This document shows positions 50,089 to 63,698 of a DNA stretch of 64,000 nt, in pieces (the stretch's first letter is position 1; each line of letters begins with the position of its first letter). The DNA is from Druceiella hillmani. Lineage: Eukaryota; Arthropoda; Insecta; Lepidoptera; Hepialidae. A program made the translations under genes and the position numbers. Under the pieces are notes generated by a model. It made no database searches, was not told where the DNA came from, and saw nothing but the letters and a program-made list of their open reading frames with translations. The stretch lies in contig JAYKKI010000003.1 in the NCBI GenBank assembly GCA_039881145.1, positions 2,291,001 to 2,355,000 on the forward strand. The letters are read 5' to 3'.

Positions 50089-50123
50089 CACAGATTTACA
50101 ATATTGGGAAGTGTAAATCTGTG
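50089..50123. repeat. 12-bp perfect stem-loop
   Basis: CACAGATTTACA (50089-50100) and TGTAAATCTGTG (50112-50123) with an 11-base loop. Confidence 0.9.
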
Positions 50124-50139
50124 GGTTTGTTATATTTAT

Positions 50140-50189
50140 GGCTGATAATGATCTAAAGTATTCCAAAATACTTTAGATAATTATCAGCC
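50140..50189. repeat. 23-bp stem-loop with one mismatch and 4-nt loop
   Basis: GGCTGATAATGATCTAAAGT... (50140-50162) pairs with 50167-50189 around CCAA, with a single G/T difference at the eleventh position. Confidence 0.95.
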
Positions 50190-51962
50190 AAGAAAATTCA
50201 AATTTCAAAGGTTGAAAGGTTGGGAACAAAATATTCAATAACAAAAGTTTTCTATGATTAATTTATAACATTGAAAATGCAGGAAATGCACAAAAATTTA
50301 ATTTACGACCAAATAAAATTAGTCTACGTGCTTTTCTAATTAAATTTAAAAAGTTGCAATTAAAGTCTAAGCATATTGATACGACTGGTAATAGGCGTTA
50401 TCAGCTCGGTTAGTATAGGTATACATGCTTTGCTGGGATTCACTCAGTGAATTGAAGTTATTATATTTTGAGAAAATCGACAACTTTCGTAAAAAAGTGT
50501 TTTTTTTCTAGTAATAATTTTTTCATTTGCTTCAGTTATCACGGTTTAATATGGTGGGTGACTAAATAAACGCGGTTCGGGAAAATCCGCAACGGGATTA
50601 AAAACCAGCGATGAGTCTAAAATAGGATATAAAATTATTATATGAGTAAATCTCAATTGGATTTTGTACACACAGGATTTTGTAGACACATTTAAGGTAT
50701 GTAGTATTTCCAGTAAACTATACACAAATGTTACTACTTCTTTCCAAATGAAGATATATAGCGTAGGTAATATTTTCCATGTGAAAAAATAGAGGAAATT
50801 TCCCAAAATATTAGATACAGATGACTCGCCATAATTTACGCATTACCAGTCTCTTGAAGGGCTTTTTTTTCATAATTATGAGATTGGCAGTTTTGAAAGT
50901 GTAGGTACATGATGTCGACATATTTAACCATGTTTTAGAACTAACGTACGTAAAATGTTAAAATAGATAGTTTTGTGATTCATTAAATAATTGTTTCCAA
51001 ATGAGCTCAAATAACATTTTTTTTAAACTTTCTTTACGACCACTCGAGCAGAATAATTTTATAGTAGACATTTAATAAAAAAAGTTTAAGAGATATTTTG
51101 ACTTTAACTAAGTGGGATCTACTGTGTTAAATTTTCTCCGTTTTTATTTTGGCTTTGTAGTTAGTCTGACTTATTGGAATACCCTGAAAACAGTGAAATT
51201 GTATAAAAAGCATGAAACATTAGTGCTATCGTTTTATCATTTTGATCTGTGCTTAAAAAATTCACTTTTTAATAATTTCTTTCAGTCAAAAATATGCTTA
51301 TTTATATTATCTTATGTAAGTGTTATTATATGGCATGCTAATTAAATAAAAACTGACTCGATATAAAGAATGAATTTCATTCTATTATGATATTAGCAGA
51401 AAAACGTAAGTAAATTGACGCAATGATTACAAGATTGGACGCTGATATTAACATCGTCTCCACAAATAACAAGAGTAAGAGTGAACTTCGATTGATCCAA
51501 TAAGATTAAATAAACCAACAGATCCGCGCGTCAATGTAACCATGCAAATTAAACCGGAAACGCATTTGCGTCTCCGTGTCAAGAGATGCGGGTGGGACTT
51601 GGGTCGGAAGAGCGTGCTTAATCTGACATCTTTGCTACACGTTTAATTTATTGTTTGTGTTTGGAGAAAATGGAGGAAAATAGCGATTGAGGCATTAATT
51701 CGTAAAATCTCTAACATTGATATTGTTGTTCAAAAGTTGTGTCGACAAAGTACTTCCAAGTTTAATATCGAAATCGTACACTTAGTTCAATATTTTAATA
51801 TTATTTTAGGAAGAAGATGCTTCTCTATAGTTGGAAAGAGTATCAAAAAGTAATTACTCTAGTGTATTGATTTTTTTAGGTAATTTCCATGTGTGCTATA
51901 TGTTTTATTAGCCGATTATGTAATTTTCGAATTCAAGTGTTTATGATTGTGGTGTATGAACG

Positions 51963-51968
51963 TATATA

Positions 51969-52022
<54 letters not shown>

Positions 52023-52026
52023 TATA

Positions 52027-52070
<44 letters not shown>

Positions 52071-52086
52071 AATATATATACATATA
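51963..52086. repeat. Compound (TA)n(TG)n(TA)n microsatellite
   Basis: TA tract, then nine TG units near 52027-52045, then TA again. Long Tyr/Ile/Cys/Val frames here are artefacts. Confidence 0.95.
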
Positions 52087-55000
52087 AGAACATATTGTGG
52101 TTCTTTCTTCGAATTGTAAGGTTTTACACAAAAACTTACAAATTGTAAATTTGTTTTTAATATATGAAATCATTGAGAAAAGCAATGGAGAAATTATTAG
52201 TTTATAATGATTATATATTATGCAAATTTTCACGAACTTTTCAACAGGCGGATACTGAATTCAAAACATTACTGTGTATCAATTTTACCTATATTTTCAA
52301 TTTTCTAACAACAGTTTACAAATGTACTTTTATACTATTTAATATACCCTTTAACCTGTCATATAAAGTTTAATTTGAGGAAATTAAACTATAAATTAAT
52401 ATACATTTATTTGAATAGGAGGCCTGTAGATAAATTTTAAGATTTTCTTGTTGGGTTACTCAAAATTTGAAATGAGTTATAGTGAAGTTTCATAGCCGAC
52501 CGATTAGTATAACGATATTGATTTGACTGGTACTTGAAAGAAGAAATAACGATATTAAATTACGATTTTTATTTAGCCATCGTATATCATGCAGAAAGGT
52601 GTCTTGAAAATAATGGAGACCGATTCTTGACCCGAGCATTGTTATATACAAGTTGGCCATTCTTGATTATTGTTATATAAACAGTTACATAACATTGATC
52701 AATATAATGTTATATATGTAGGCATCAAATATGTAAACGCCTTACACATTTTTAACGCATTGTCATTTTTGTTACGTCTAATATACAAGTATTTAAATAG
52801 TGTGCCCGTTTATTTAACTAAGTTCAGCGTCATTTTAGTTTTCCTGGTATGCAGTAAATAAGTAATAAAACCCAAACTTGGGCATGCGTCAATATGTTAA
52901 ACAATGAGATAATTTAAAAGTAGTCTCCATTATAATTATATGGTTAATCTTTAAAAATGGAAATAAAATATTAAAGTGGATCTTAAAACCCAAATGCCTT
53001 CAGGCGATATATTATGTTGGTATATCGTGACAAATTATTAAATTTTTTGCTTAGGAAACCTAAATTTCTCCTCAGGGTCGGGGGACATTACATTAACCCC
53101 AAGTTATTGGCGGTGAAAAAAATCACAAAGTTCACATATAAACAAACGTTTATGAGCAAACTTTATAAAAACTCAAATCAGGGAACACACTGATTTCAGC
53201 TTTTTACTATTCTAAATTGCATAAAATGTTCCACACCGTAAAACTATCAAAATTATTTTATTAGTAACAAAAAATTAAATATAAATTACTCAAAAAAGGA
53301 GAGGAAGCCGCAATAAATTAAATTAATATTAAAATGTAGACACGACGAAAAATTTTATTAACTTGTTCCTTAATCTCAAATATTTTGTATGTAAATCTTT
53401 GTCCTTGCCCTTCCAAAATGTTACGTGCAAGCAATTTTTTTTTTCGTAACAACTTTCTCTTTGTATGACTATCAGTCTTTGCAATCAGCTCGTAACTAAT
53501 ATAGATTAAATTGCTTTCACGTAATCGTCCCTGTGTAAAGTGTACATGTTATATTAAATTTATGATATAAAAATAAATACAGATAAGACAAAAGCTATGT
53601 CATTGCACGTGTTAATAAATAATTAAAAATGTAAGATTGAAAAATGTAAAATAACGCGTTCTTAATTTCATATTTTAATAAATTGTACTAGTGGACATTT
53701 CAAAGTAAATGAGTCAAATATTTAAACTTATTCCACTTGTGTAGTCATTTACTAATAGAAATAGGGTACTCTAAATTGATAAAAATTTATTAATAAAAGA
53801 ATATTGTCCTATTTCTTTTATTAACAAACTCAAGCTCTTATCTCTGAAAAATCGTGATCAGATACTTTTGCTGAAGTAACACACATTCTTAAAAATGAAT
53901 TAATTGTAACTCAATCTGTGACATGTTTATGTCGTACAAGAGACCGTTTGAATATTATTGATAATGTATAAAATAATAATATAACATTATACTTGAAATA
54001 ATAGGCCTAATGCTAATATTGATCTGTGTGTAGTAGGATAATATTTTTAAATTTATCTCACCCTTTATTAATGTTTTTTTCAGTTGAAGACTTCAGTTCA
54101 TGTACGACCCAAATTCCGATATTTTAGTTTAATTTAGAAATAAATTTCTAAATAAAGTTCATATTTTAAGCGGATAATGGATATTTAAATTAATCAATGC
54201 TCTTTACATTGTAATTCATCACGAATTTTCCAAAAATAAAAGTTATCGAGGAAGGAATTTTATCTCGTATTAGTAGATTGTGAAGTGACTGTTGTGAAGT
54301 TCTAACAGAAAGTTTTATCTGCCAAATGTGATGAACACCTAAATGATTCTACAATTTGACAATGTATATCAGCGCTTAATCTACTGGGGATGGGAGATGA
54401 TTCTTAACAGAAGAAAATTTTCTATTTTCTTTCTCCATAAAAGATAATAAGATGGAAAGTTTCCTTCAGAAAATTATCTGTTTAGAATAATTAACTCCTT
54501 TTTATATGCAATGGGAATAATCTTCGTAATTTAAAAGTAATGTTACAAAATATTTTGTAAATTAGAAAAGTCATTTTTCAGTTCTAAAATTCAATTGTTA
54601 TCAGGATAAACTATACGCAAATTCTCTGTCAGTTTCCAGAATATCAATTAAACGAAATTGAAATACGACGCGGTCATAATTAAAACTTGCTAAGCTCATT
54701 ACAGTTGTTGGAGAATTACTGGGTAGTATTTAAACCATAATGCATTGCAAAATGTTAAGAAGGATTCTTAACGACTCAATCTTTCATTAAAATATTTTAC
54801 ACTTATTTTTGATTAGTTAAATAATTTCCTTTACTTTAACTATCTCATTACGCGGTAACTTATCAAATTTAAATCGTTACTCTCTTCAAAAGAGAAAAGA
54901 TGATTTGGTCTAAACTCTAAATTAATAAAAATATGACCCTAAACATTTTTTGTGCCTTTCCATTTTTACGTTTAAAAAACTCGGCATCCTACTTTCGCAA

Positions 55001-56721
55001 CTAACACACCTTGGCCTTTGCTAATATCATAACCGAACCAAATGGAACAAAACAATTCAAGAAACTCGCTCCTACATAGAAAGTTGAAATCTGTAAATAT
55101 GGAGGAAATACCATATGATATATATAATATTATAAACGTGAAAACTTCAAAAACCTACTTTTAGGAAACGTTTTTTATGGATAAACTGAAAGAATATACT
55201 ATATAAAACGTGGAAAGGAAAATAAGGGACCGTCTATCGCGGAATAGATAAAAAAGATACACTCCTAATGATGTGAAAGCCGATTTAAATATGTAAATAT
55301 TTATGTTTTCGTAGTAATTGAATTATATTGTATTAATCTTGCATATAATTTTTAGGATTAGAAAATAATTTTGACTGAATTATTACTATAAAATTCACAT
55401 TTCCTTAACAAAAAATTATACATTGTTAATGCTTCTTTCTTTTCACATCATTCGATTCTGTACGAGATTTACAGACTACGTAGCCATTAAACTACGAAGC
55501 CATTTTTAATACATAGTTGCAAAAATTTACAAAAATATTATTTTTAATTACATTCCCGTTTTCCGTCTTTTATATATGTATATAAAAAATATGCAACAAA
55601 AATGGGGACGGTCAATACAAACCTATAATACGGACAATAACCATCTACATAACAGCAAACTTAAATGAAAAAAACACCTGTTTTCCTATCAGAAGCTGAT
55701 TTTGATACGTATTTTCTATATTAAATATGATAATATACATTGATGGCATAAAGGCTTTAGTCAAGTACTCGTAAGAAACTGGAAAAGCTATGTACATATT
55801 TGTTTTAATGTGCCTGCAAATTATTTTGTATGCATACATCTTTGAGACTTCATTTTAAAAAAAAAAACTAATTTTCATATGGACACTTTTCCATTTAATT
55901 TTCGATATGTTTCTTAATTTGATATATTGGTAATCTCAACGTTTAATCAAAGAATTGAAAAAATAGGAAATTGAAAAAAATGTTTACCGAATGAGATACG
56001 AAATCTTAAAAAGGATTTACGTCTATGCAAATTTAATTAAATTTGTATTATAATCCGAAATAGGTAAGGGAATTTAAAAAAAAAAAGCGCAGACATCGCC
56101 TTAATAGAAAAGATTTTAAAGTTAACTTTTTTACATATAAAATATTTTATTAAAATATATTTTTTTTCAACAGTGTCTCTTGTGTAAAGGTCATCGATTT
56201 CAATAGAGTTTTTTTTTAATTTTATAAATTGTATTGAATTCGGGCTAGATATTTATGTCTCTTGGTTGCATTTCACCCATTTCAGTTCACCTAATATCTA
56301 AATTGCTGGTTGGTTCTTCTGGCCTACTCTTTCTAGGTATGATTTTGTTATTCAATTTTATTGGCCTTCCTGTAATAGGAGATATGTGTAATAGGGTGTA
56401 TTTAAGTAGGGTGTTAATTTTATGTTTTTCATAAATAAAATTTTCTTAAAATATTGCAGATTACTTATTGAAATTTCGCAATGTTCGAATGAATGAGGTA
56501 GATTGTTAAGGGGTGATAACTTTGACTACGTTAAGAATCTCTTATCCTAATAACAATCTATCCTAATATAAGAATTATTCATTTATAAATTATAGAGGAA
56601 ACCGGAGGCTTGTTTTCGGTTTTCTTGCATCCTAAGCACAGCTCTCTGTTGCCATTATTTGTTCCAAAAGTTTAAGAAATAATGTCGAGAAAAAATATAT
56701 AACAGCGACGAAGAGATCGAA
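52087..56721. other. Long AT-rich intergenic stretch
   Basis: About 4.6 kb in which I recognise no gene, RNA or structured repeat on either strand. Confidence 0.5.
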
Positions 56722-56949
56722 TCAACTATTTCTGCATATTATTTGATTTATAAATTGAAATAAGGGTTTGTCCCATTCTAACAAGAGTAGTTGTCCCAAG
56801 CATTTATTTACAGAAAAGCGATAACATGCCTTCGAAACATTTTGAAAACACGTGACATTATTCCGATTCCATTTAGCGTTTGGTTGTACAACAGCATAGC
56901 CACTAATATTTATACTAGTATCTTGGACTTTTAAACTTCTATTCCACAA
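56722..56949 (-). pseudogene. Possible LINE (Jockey-like) endonuclease fragment
   Basis: The minus-strand open block has DTSINISGYAVVQPNAKWNR followed by NVTCF..NVSKACYRFSVNK. This parallels the apurinic-type endonuclease of Jockey/I-clade LINEs, where a D..IxIxGYxxVRxDR segment is followed by GGGVACFVKxSxxYR. The glycine run has been lost. The block is short, and the RT domain is not found on either side, so it would be an isolated old fragment. A host gene exon is not excluded. Confidence 0.35.
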
Positions 56950-58373
56950 CGTTCAGTGAAACCTTCAGCTACTTTCAGCAAGTTTTATAATTACACTAGG
57001 TAAAATGAATCCATTACTTCCAAGTTTTTTTAGCTAATGCGTACCTAAAATAGACAAACATTGCATACCGGATTTAATTAATTTGTCTAAATGTTAATAT
57101 TTAATGAAAAGTTAAGTTTAATTATCAGGAGTAGTAAAATTTAATATCTGCTTACATTTTTTGGAACATAATTGATTTTTGAAAGTAATAACATTTAAAT
57201 ACGGAATAAAAGATGGAATAAGCATGTTCACAAAGATAAAATCACTGAATCGTATTATTACAGTGTACAAGAGGTCAGTGAATATAGTTATCAGAAACAC
57301 AGAGACATATCTATCTTTCGTATAGCCTGTACGTAAAAATTTTCCTAAATATATTCCAAAATTTAAAACAAAAAAAATTTTTTGCGCAATAATTCAAATT
57401 CAAAAATTTATCCATTGTTTAACTACGTGATAGTTCCGATAGAAGTTTCTTAACATTTTTCAAATTCATTTCAATTTCGTTCATTCATTTTTCAATTTCA
57501 TTTAAATTTAAATAATGAAATTTTAATTTCAATTATAAAAATCACATTTAAATTCAGTTTAAAATCTCAAAAAAGTAAAAAAAAATATTTCCAGGGTCTG
57601 ATATATTTAATAAAAGGTTACATTCAAAACATTTCAGGACCCCGCATTTGTTTACAATACTATTAAAAATTCCTTAAAAATAAGATATGAGAATGCTGGA
57701 ATGAAATTTCGTCCAATTTACATATAAATTATTTTGTGGCGAATTTTGTTTAACAGATTCTTGTTTAATATCAAACTGTCGTATTAATTTTGTTATTATA
57801 TATTAATATTTTAAAGTGCATTTTTAGAGGTACTTAATCCATAATTTAAAAACCCTGAGTAAAATTTTGATAAAATTGTAAACGTGTAAAATTTCACATA
57901 ATGTTTTTCATTGTTAAAAATTTCCAGTAATTTAGTTATATTTTTTAACCTTATAATTATCAAGCTAATTGCTGTTCAGATGTATCGCCCTATTGCTTTG
58001 ATCGGTTTTATAAATATTTCTCTGTAAAAATATTTCGACCAAGTATATTACAGCCCAATATTGAGAATACCAATTTTTTAGCCTTTGACTATACGCTGTA
58101 ATATAATTCAATTTAACTCCACAACTTTGTTATCTTGTTTTCTTCATGATGCTTAATGGATCCTTGATCCGATCTCAAGAAACCCGCCTTATTCTTTATA
58201 ATAATATAGGAATATTTTCATAGGGTTAAAAGTTGTCCAAAATATTATAATTTTTGTAATCGTCGTTAATACATAATTCTGTAAATGGCTATAACAACAT
58301 CGCTTTGTCATAGCTTATGTCATATCTCGGATAGTCTCTTGTGAAGGGAGATTGGTAAACATTTTTTGCAAGG
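56950..58373. other. AT-rich intergenic stretch
   Basis: No gene or repeat recognised. Confidence 0.5.
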
Positions 58374-58508
58374 CAAAGACATCATACAATAACTAATTGC
58401 GATATTTCAACTTATTCCCATTATTCTAACATAAAAATTACATGAAATGATTTTCCACTTTCCAATTTTAAATTGTAGGTATAGACTTATAAGCTAAGAT
58501 TGAAAATT
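58374..58508 (+). repeat. Local duplication, source segment 1
   Basis: 135 bases starting CAAAGACATCATACAATAAC recur at 59689-59823 with only two or three substitutions. Confidence 0.95.
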
Positions 58509-59260
58509 TCAGTTTCAGTTTTATTTAATTTTGTACGAATAATTTTTCAGATAATCTAGGACTCATCGAGAAATCCATTAGTAAAAGTTACTATATTAAA
58601 GTCAGTAAGTTTATCTTTTGGACGGACTGAAAAAGGCTCGTTCCTTTAAAGAAACTAGAATTATTTAGTTAAAGGATTCATTATTAAAATTCGGCAAAAG
58701 ACTTTTGTTCATTACTAAGAATTGAATGAAATATTAGATTTTTTATTGCTGTTACATACTTTACAGAAATATTTTTTTCAACTATTGCGTTCAGTTTGAA
58801 ATCACCAAAATGAAATACAAACCTTTCAACGACGTTTTAATTTTTTTTTGTGTTTTTCTTAAAAACGAGTCAAGTGATTAAATACTAAGTGTAGAAACGG
58901 AATTTTTATAGACAAAAAAAAGATATATGCTTCAAATACTATTAAAGGAGAAAAACTGTATGATGTATTAATATATTTGAATACTATATGAGGTAAAATA
59001 AGAGAGCTAAGATAAAATAAAAATTAATATAAAAAATTAAAATATGCTACGCATTCATCTGTAGCATATTTTTATTTCTAATATATATTTTTTATAAAGT
59101 ATTAATCAGGAATTATTTCGTAATCCTATATAATATCTACGTACATGACTAATCAACCATAATCGTAAACAACATCCATTTGCATAAGATAATATTGTTT
59201 CAAATAAATTGTGGTAAAATCTCTTCAGTCGATCACGCCGGTTGCAGTTATCTTCAAAAT

Positions 59261-59283
59261 CAAATAAAATAAATATTACATAA

Positions 59284-59346
<63 letters not shown>
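59261..59346 (+). repeat. Local duplication, source segment 2, with (TA)n
   Basis: CAAATAAAATAAATATTACA then TAAATATATA and a long TA tract (59292-59346). The same junction recurs at 59829-59946. Confidence 0.85.
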
Positions 59347-59349
<3 letters not shown>

Positions 59350-59688
59350 TCGTAAATGACCGGCATCTAGACATATGGTGGCCTTCAATAGATTGGAGGC
59401 GAACGATTCTCAAGTATAAGAATTTCCTCACCTTGCTGAGAGTGATACCATGATGTTTTTTCTTATAATCGTATCATTTAAAATTTCAAAAATGATACTA
59501 CGACGGACATATAAACGGCAGGCTGTATTTGAACGAATTATTTCATGATAACGCACTAGCCGGTTTACATTTTTAAAATATGTCGAGAAAGGTATGGTTA
59601 TTGGGAGCATGTATGCAGTCGAGATATGTAAGAGTAAGAACTTACAACAGCTACATTTTAGTCGACAGAAATCAAGAAGACGCGGATT

Positions 59689-59950
<262 letters not shown>

Positions 59951-60167
59951 GTACGTATTTTTAAAAATTTTTGGGTAATACATTAACATTACTTTTTATC
60001 TTGTTAAAGCCACCTGTATAAATGTAACGCAAACAAAAAAAATATTGATACAATTCCAATTATGTAATTGTACTATTCCTACTAGTACTCATTTTTTAGG
60101 ATTTTCCATTCAAACGTTTCGAATGAAGTGTTTTTATTGCACAAAGTTTTATACCCGTATCGTCAAA

Positions 60168-60170
<3 letters not shown>

Positions 60171-60199
<29 letters not shown>
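60171..60199. repeat. (TA)n microsatellite
   Basis: Short pure TA tract. Confidence 0.95.
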
Positions 60200-60203
<4 letters not shown>

Positions 60204-60299
60204 AATGTGGTATGTGAATCATTTCATTTATTTCAACCAGTATTGCGACTACATTTACATTGTCAACAATGAAAATATGAAAAATGTTTATCAAAGCAC

Positions 60300-60560
60300 A
60301 AGCTCTTGTAAAATCTGAGAATAAGTTCCGTATAGTGGTAGTGTACGGAACCGTGCTAGTGTAGTGGTAGTGTACCGTAAAGCTCTAAAATGTCAATGAT
60401 ATATTACAACTAATGAAATAAAGTGTGCGGTTCTGAATAGACTGACTTTTTATTTTATTACTTCCACAAGTCAGCAGATAGCTGCTTGTCGATGGGGATA
60501 CTTGTTACCTGTATTTTGATACATTAACGTACGTATTAATAAAATAGTATAATAATAAAG
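60300..60560 (-). repeat. Putative 3' LTR remnant of the copia element
   Basis: ATTTTATTACTTCCACAAGT (60453) through TACTTGTTACCTGT matches, by eye, ATTTTATTACTTCTACAAGT (62447) through TACTTGTTATCTGT on the other side of the copia coding remnant, in the same orientation. Positions 60333-60375 hold two copies of TAGTGGTAGTGTAC. The exact LTR limits are not fixed. Confidence 0.45.
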
Positions 60561-60739
60561 GTATAGAAATCACGAAAAAAATAACAAAGTAAATTTACAT
60601 ATTTAATACCTTTGAAATCTCTAACTCATTTACAAATTTCAAATGTTTACACGAACTCAAACTTTTAGTCAAAATATCTGCTCACACATTGGCTTAAATA
60701 TTTAATTTCTATCAAACCTTTATTTACAGCTGATCTGAA

Positions 60740-62395
60740 AATGAAGAAGCTAACTCCTTTTATGAAATAAGAAATTTTTACTTAGTTCCTTAGCCCTTTG
60801 GTTATCATTATAAACTAATACAAGCAATTGCTTTAGCATTTTAATTCTAATAAAATATTTCTTAATTCTTCTTTACTTGACCCACACGTATCTATCAATG
60901 TACTCAGCTTCAGTATTTGACAAGGCAATAGTATGCTACTTTTTTAAATTCCTGTAATATTAAACTGTCTGACATTTTAAAAAAACATCAAGTAGGTATA
61001 GGATTTCCTATCAATGAAATCTGAAGCCATGTCAGCGTCTACATAATCAGTTATATCTATAATTATCCTTTGCGTATTTAAAACCAAAACTTTTCACACC
61101 TTGCAAATATTTCAAGACACGTTCTGCGTACAAAGTGTACGTGCGTCCAGTGACTTTCATTATAATTATTATAAATTCACTCAAGTAACAGTCTGCATAA
61201 GATATGTCTGGTTCGTTAAAATTGACAAATATAACAAACTGCCAATTAACTTCTGATAAGGCTGTAGGGCACCAATTTTAAATCAATTTCCATTGGTGTA
61301 CTCATATCTTTTCTATTTTAAATATTTGTGTTAAATATTCCATGAAGTCTTGTTGACCAACAATTAATGCATTATTTCCTTTTCTGACTCATATATCTAA
61401 ATATTGCTTTACATTTTCTAAATCTTTTAACATGAATATAGACTAGAGCTCATTTTGATGATATTCTGTTTCTCTAATACAATTTGAAAACACAAAAAAT
61501 CGTCGACAAGTTAGGCAACAAATGTCTTAGTATTTCTATTCTGTTTAATATATAAACAAGGTTAATACATATAATTTCGATAACCTAAATTTTGTAAACG
61601 ACTATAAACTTTTTTGTACCATGCCGTTGCAGAATGTTTTAAGCCACAAATGGCTTTCTTTAACTTCAAAATATTATTTCTCTTTTAATATAAATATAAT
61701 ATATCGGGACATACAAAGTTTATAGGTAAATTCATATAGGGAGTTTCGTCTAAATAAAGCAAACTTTAATGATATTAGGATGGGTTATCTCTGAATAATA
61801 CTTAGAAGATAACAGTTTTATTTTTAATAACGATGCAGTGATGATGATGTTTCTTTTTAATCTGTTTCGGCTTGTGTGTGAAAATGTTTGCTGCCAATCT
61901 TACTCAAAACCTCACGTTATTATCACCTTCTAATTTTTGCGAAACACCTATTTGCACTGAACAACTGTTTCTTTTTCAACAACTATTTTCTTCAGATGAC
62001 TTCAGTTCTTCTTCTGAATCTAAATACCATTTCTTAGACTCTGGGCCATTTAAGGTTTTCTCAAGAATTATTTGATCTCCCTGAACATATAAAGTTCTCA
62101 CTTTCTATACACAAGTTACCAAAACCATACCCATCAGGCTTCCGCCTTCCTCTTTATTGCTGTATCGGTTTATTAATATGTATGCAGCATCATATCACTC
62201 ACTTTTGGGAACGGTATTAAAAAATTCATCTGAAGATCTGTCCGAGGTTACTTTATCTTCTACATAAATACAGTCATGAGGTCTTGCTATAGATTGCGAT
62301 TGATCAGAATCTGTAGTTTCACTTTTATGACTGTTATGCTTCGTTGCAGTATCTAGTGTTGGCTTTGGTATTTCTCCTACACTGATCTGAAACAT
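60740..62395 (-). pseudogene. Ty1/copia Pol remnant (integrase-RT linker, RT, RNase H)
   Basis: Minus-strand copia polyprotein. The linker is 62195-62395 (Ser/Thr-rich, MFQISVGEIPKPTLDTATKH). The RT start is at about 61900-62070, with LNGPESKKWYLDSEEELKSS, where copia has the WxxAMxxELxxL motif, and a KLEG...VR..AN region. RT middle: KESHLWLKTFCN near 61640-61680, cf. KSLYGLKQS. The catalytic box keeps VDD at 61499-61507 (LVDDF). RNase H: ISYADCYLSEFI and GRTYTLYAERVLKYLQGVKS at about 61090-61215, and ALSNTEAEYI at about 60900-60930, with VYNDNQRAKELSKN.LFHKR at about 60750-60815. Copia order is kept throughout and stops or shifts are frequent. Gag, protease and most of integrase are not seen. 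Confidence 0.88.
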
Positions 62396-62439
62396 ACCAT
62401 TGTTTGCCTGAAGTCATTGTGTTTTTAAAGTAAAATACG

Positions 62440-62660
62440 GGTTTAATATTTTATTACTTCTACAAGTTAGTACATAGTTTACAGTAGATTGCGCTACTTG
62501 TTATCTGTGTATTCATAGTTGACAGTCAATGGCGACACTTGATATATTTATTTTTATACATTAATAACAATCCTAAAACGTCAATGATGTTGATCCTAGC
62601 TAGCATATTGCAGCACATTTCTCCAAGACCACACTTTACTCTCCAAACCAATCACGAGGG
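62440..62660 (-). repeat. Putative 5' LTR remnant of the copia element
   Basis: Partner of 60300-60560 at the upstream side of the minus-strand copia Pol. The match is clear over about 50 bases and weak elsewhere. A further shared piece, CTAAAACGTCAATGATG at 62573, has a relative CTAAAATGTCAATGAT at 60385, but in a different order. Confidence 0.4.
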
Positions 62661-63508
62661 GAACGGGGCACTTTAGCGTTATTATAATTTTTTCTCACAA
62701 TAATTTCAAATTATCTGTCATAGTAATTATTGCCACAAATTAAAATAACGTTCCAATGATGTATTTGTTGTTTTTGTTGGTTCCCATACTATCTTTCATA
62801 TATTTTTGTTTATTCTCCTTTAAAGGTCTGATTGAAACCATCAAAAAATCTTATTGTCAATAACGGTTTTTTGATGAAATATCAGAATAAAAATATTCTT
62901 TTTTTTAAAAGCAAGTTCTGAAATAAGTATTTACTTTACTTTTCATAAGCTGTAAATGGAGATGAAAAATTTTCACGAGCTTTTATATTCTGTGATATGT
63001 TTCGTGATAAAATTGATTTGAAGTTGTCAACGGGAATGTTAGGTAATTCAATAAATTGGTATTAAATAATACAGACTATTGTAGATACACACATATCGTT
63101 AGTTTGCTTGTTACGCGTATTTTTATTATATTAAATTTCTATCCTTTAGGATCTACACCAGAGCAATGAAAATTAAATGAGTAAAGATCCCCAAAAAATC
63201 TGTCTAAAGACCATAATAAATTTGAATAACCTACTAAAGTCAAAAATGCTAACTCTTGTGATATTTCCATATTTCCTTTACTAAAGATTATAATTACATG
63301 TCATTTCATCATTAATGCTCACTATTTAAATTCTGCTTACTCCGAATTTACCTACTGTATCATGGTATTCAATTACTAAACTTCCTAGGTAACCTAATAG
63401 TTAAAATGGTTGTTACGTGTTAGTTATTGAAGATCAAATATATTTTATCGTTACTTGTCTTAAACTCAAAATACTTAATTCAAATTTACTGAAAAACCGA
63501 TATAAATT
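62661..63508. other. AT-rich intergenic stretch
   Basis: Nothing recognised on either strand. Confidence 0.5.
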
Positions 63509-63566
63509 TCACAATTAAATGAAACTACGTGATGTAGTATTATTTCTACTATCTTTAATTTCTTTA

Positions 63567-63608
63567 CCACGACCTAGGTTTCGTTGTTTTACAACATCTT
63601 CAAGTGGG
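63567..63608 (-). ncRNA. Hammerhead-ribozyme-like motif, left arm
   Basis: On the minus strand: stem I strand CCAC, core UUGAAGA, hairpin GUUGU-AAA-ACAAC, GAAA, tiny stem III CC-UA-GG closed by A-U, then UC, then GUGG closing stem I. This fits the hammerhead order CUGANGA / stem II / GAAA / stem III / UH, except that the first core C is U and one extra U sits before stem II. Predicted inactive as written. Confidence 0.35.
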
Positions 63609-63698
63609 ATATTAGCAAAGATACTACAATTTATTAGTTTATACAAAAATTTATTAATTATAATGATATTAGCAAAGATATACAATCTTTGCTAATAT

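Larger units (their letters stand above)
49311..51962. other. AT-rich intergenic stretch with hairpins and a microsatellite
   Basis: (TA)n at 49580-49626; two neighbouring hairpins at 50089-50189 (separate entries). A GC-richer patch near 51520-51620 contains GGAAACGCATTTGCGTCTCC, an imperfect palindrome, of unknown nature. No gene recognised. Confidence 0.45.

Noticed and set aside
50140..50189. microRNA precursor
   Set aside because: Four-nucleotide loop and near-perfect 23-bp stem do not fit a Drosha/Dicer substrate.
61872..62075. Plus-strand 67-codon frame
   Set aside because: Antisense shadow of the copia RT remnant on the minus strand.
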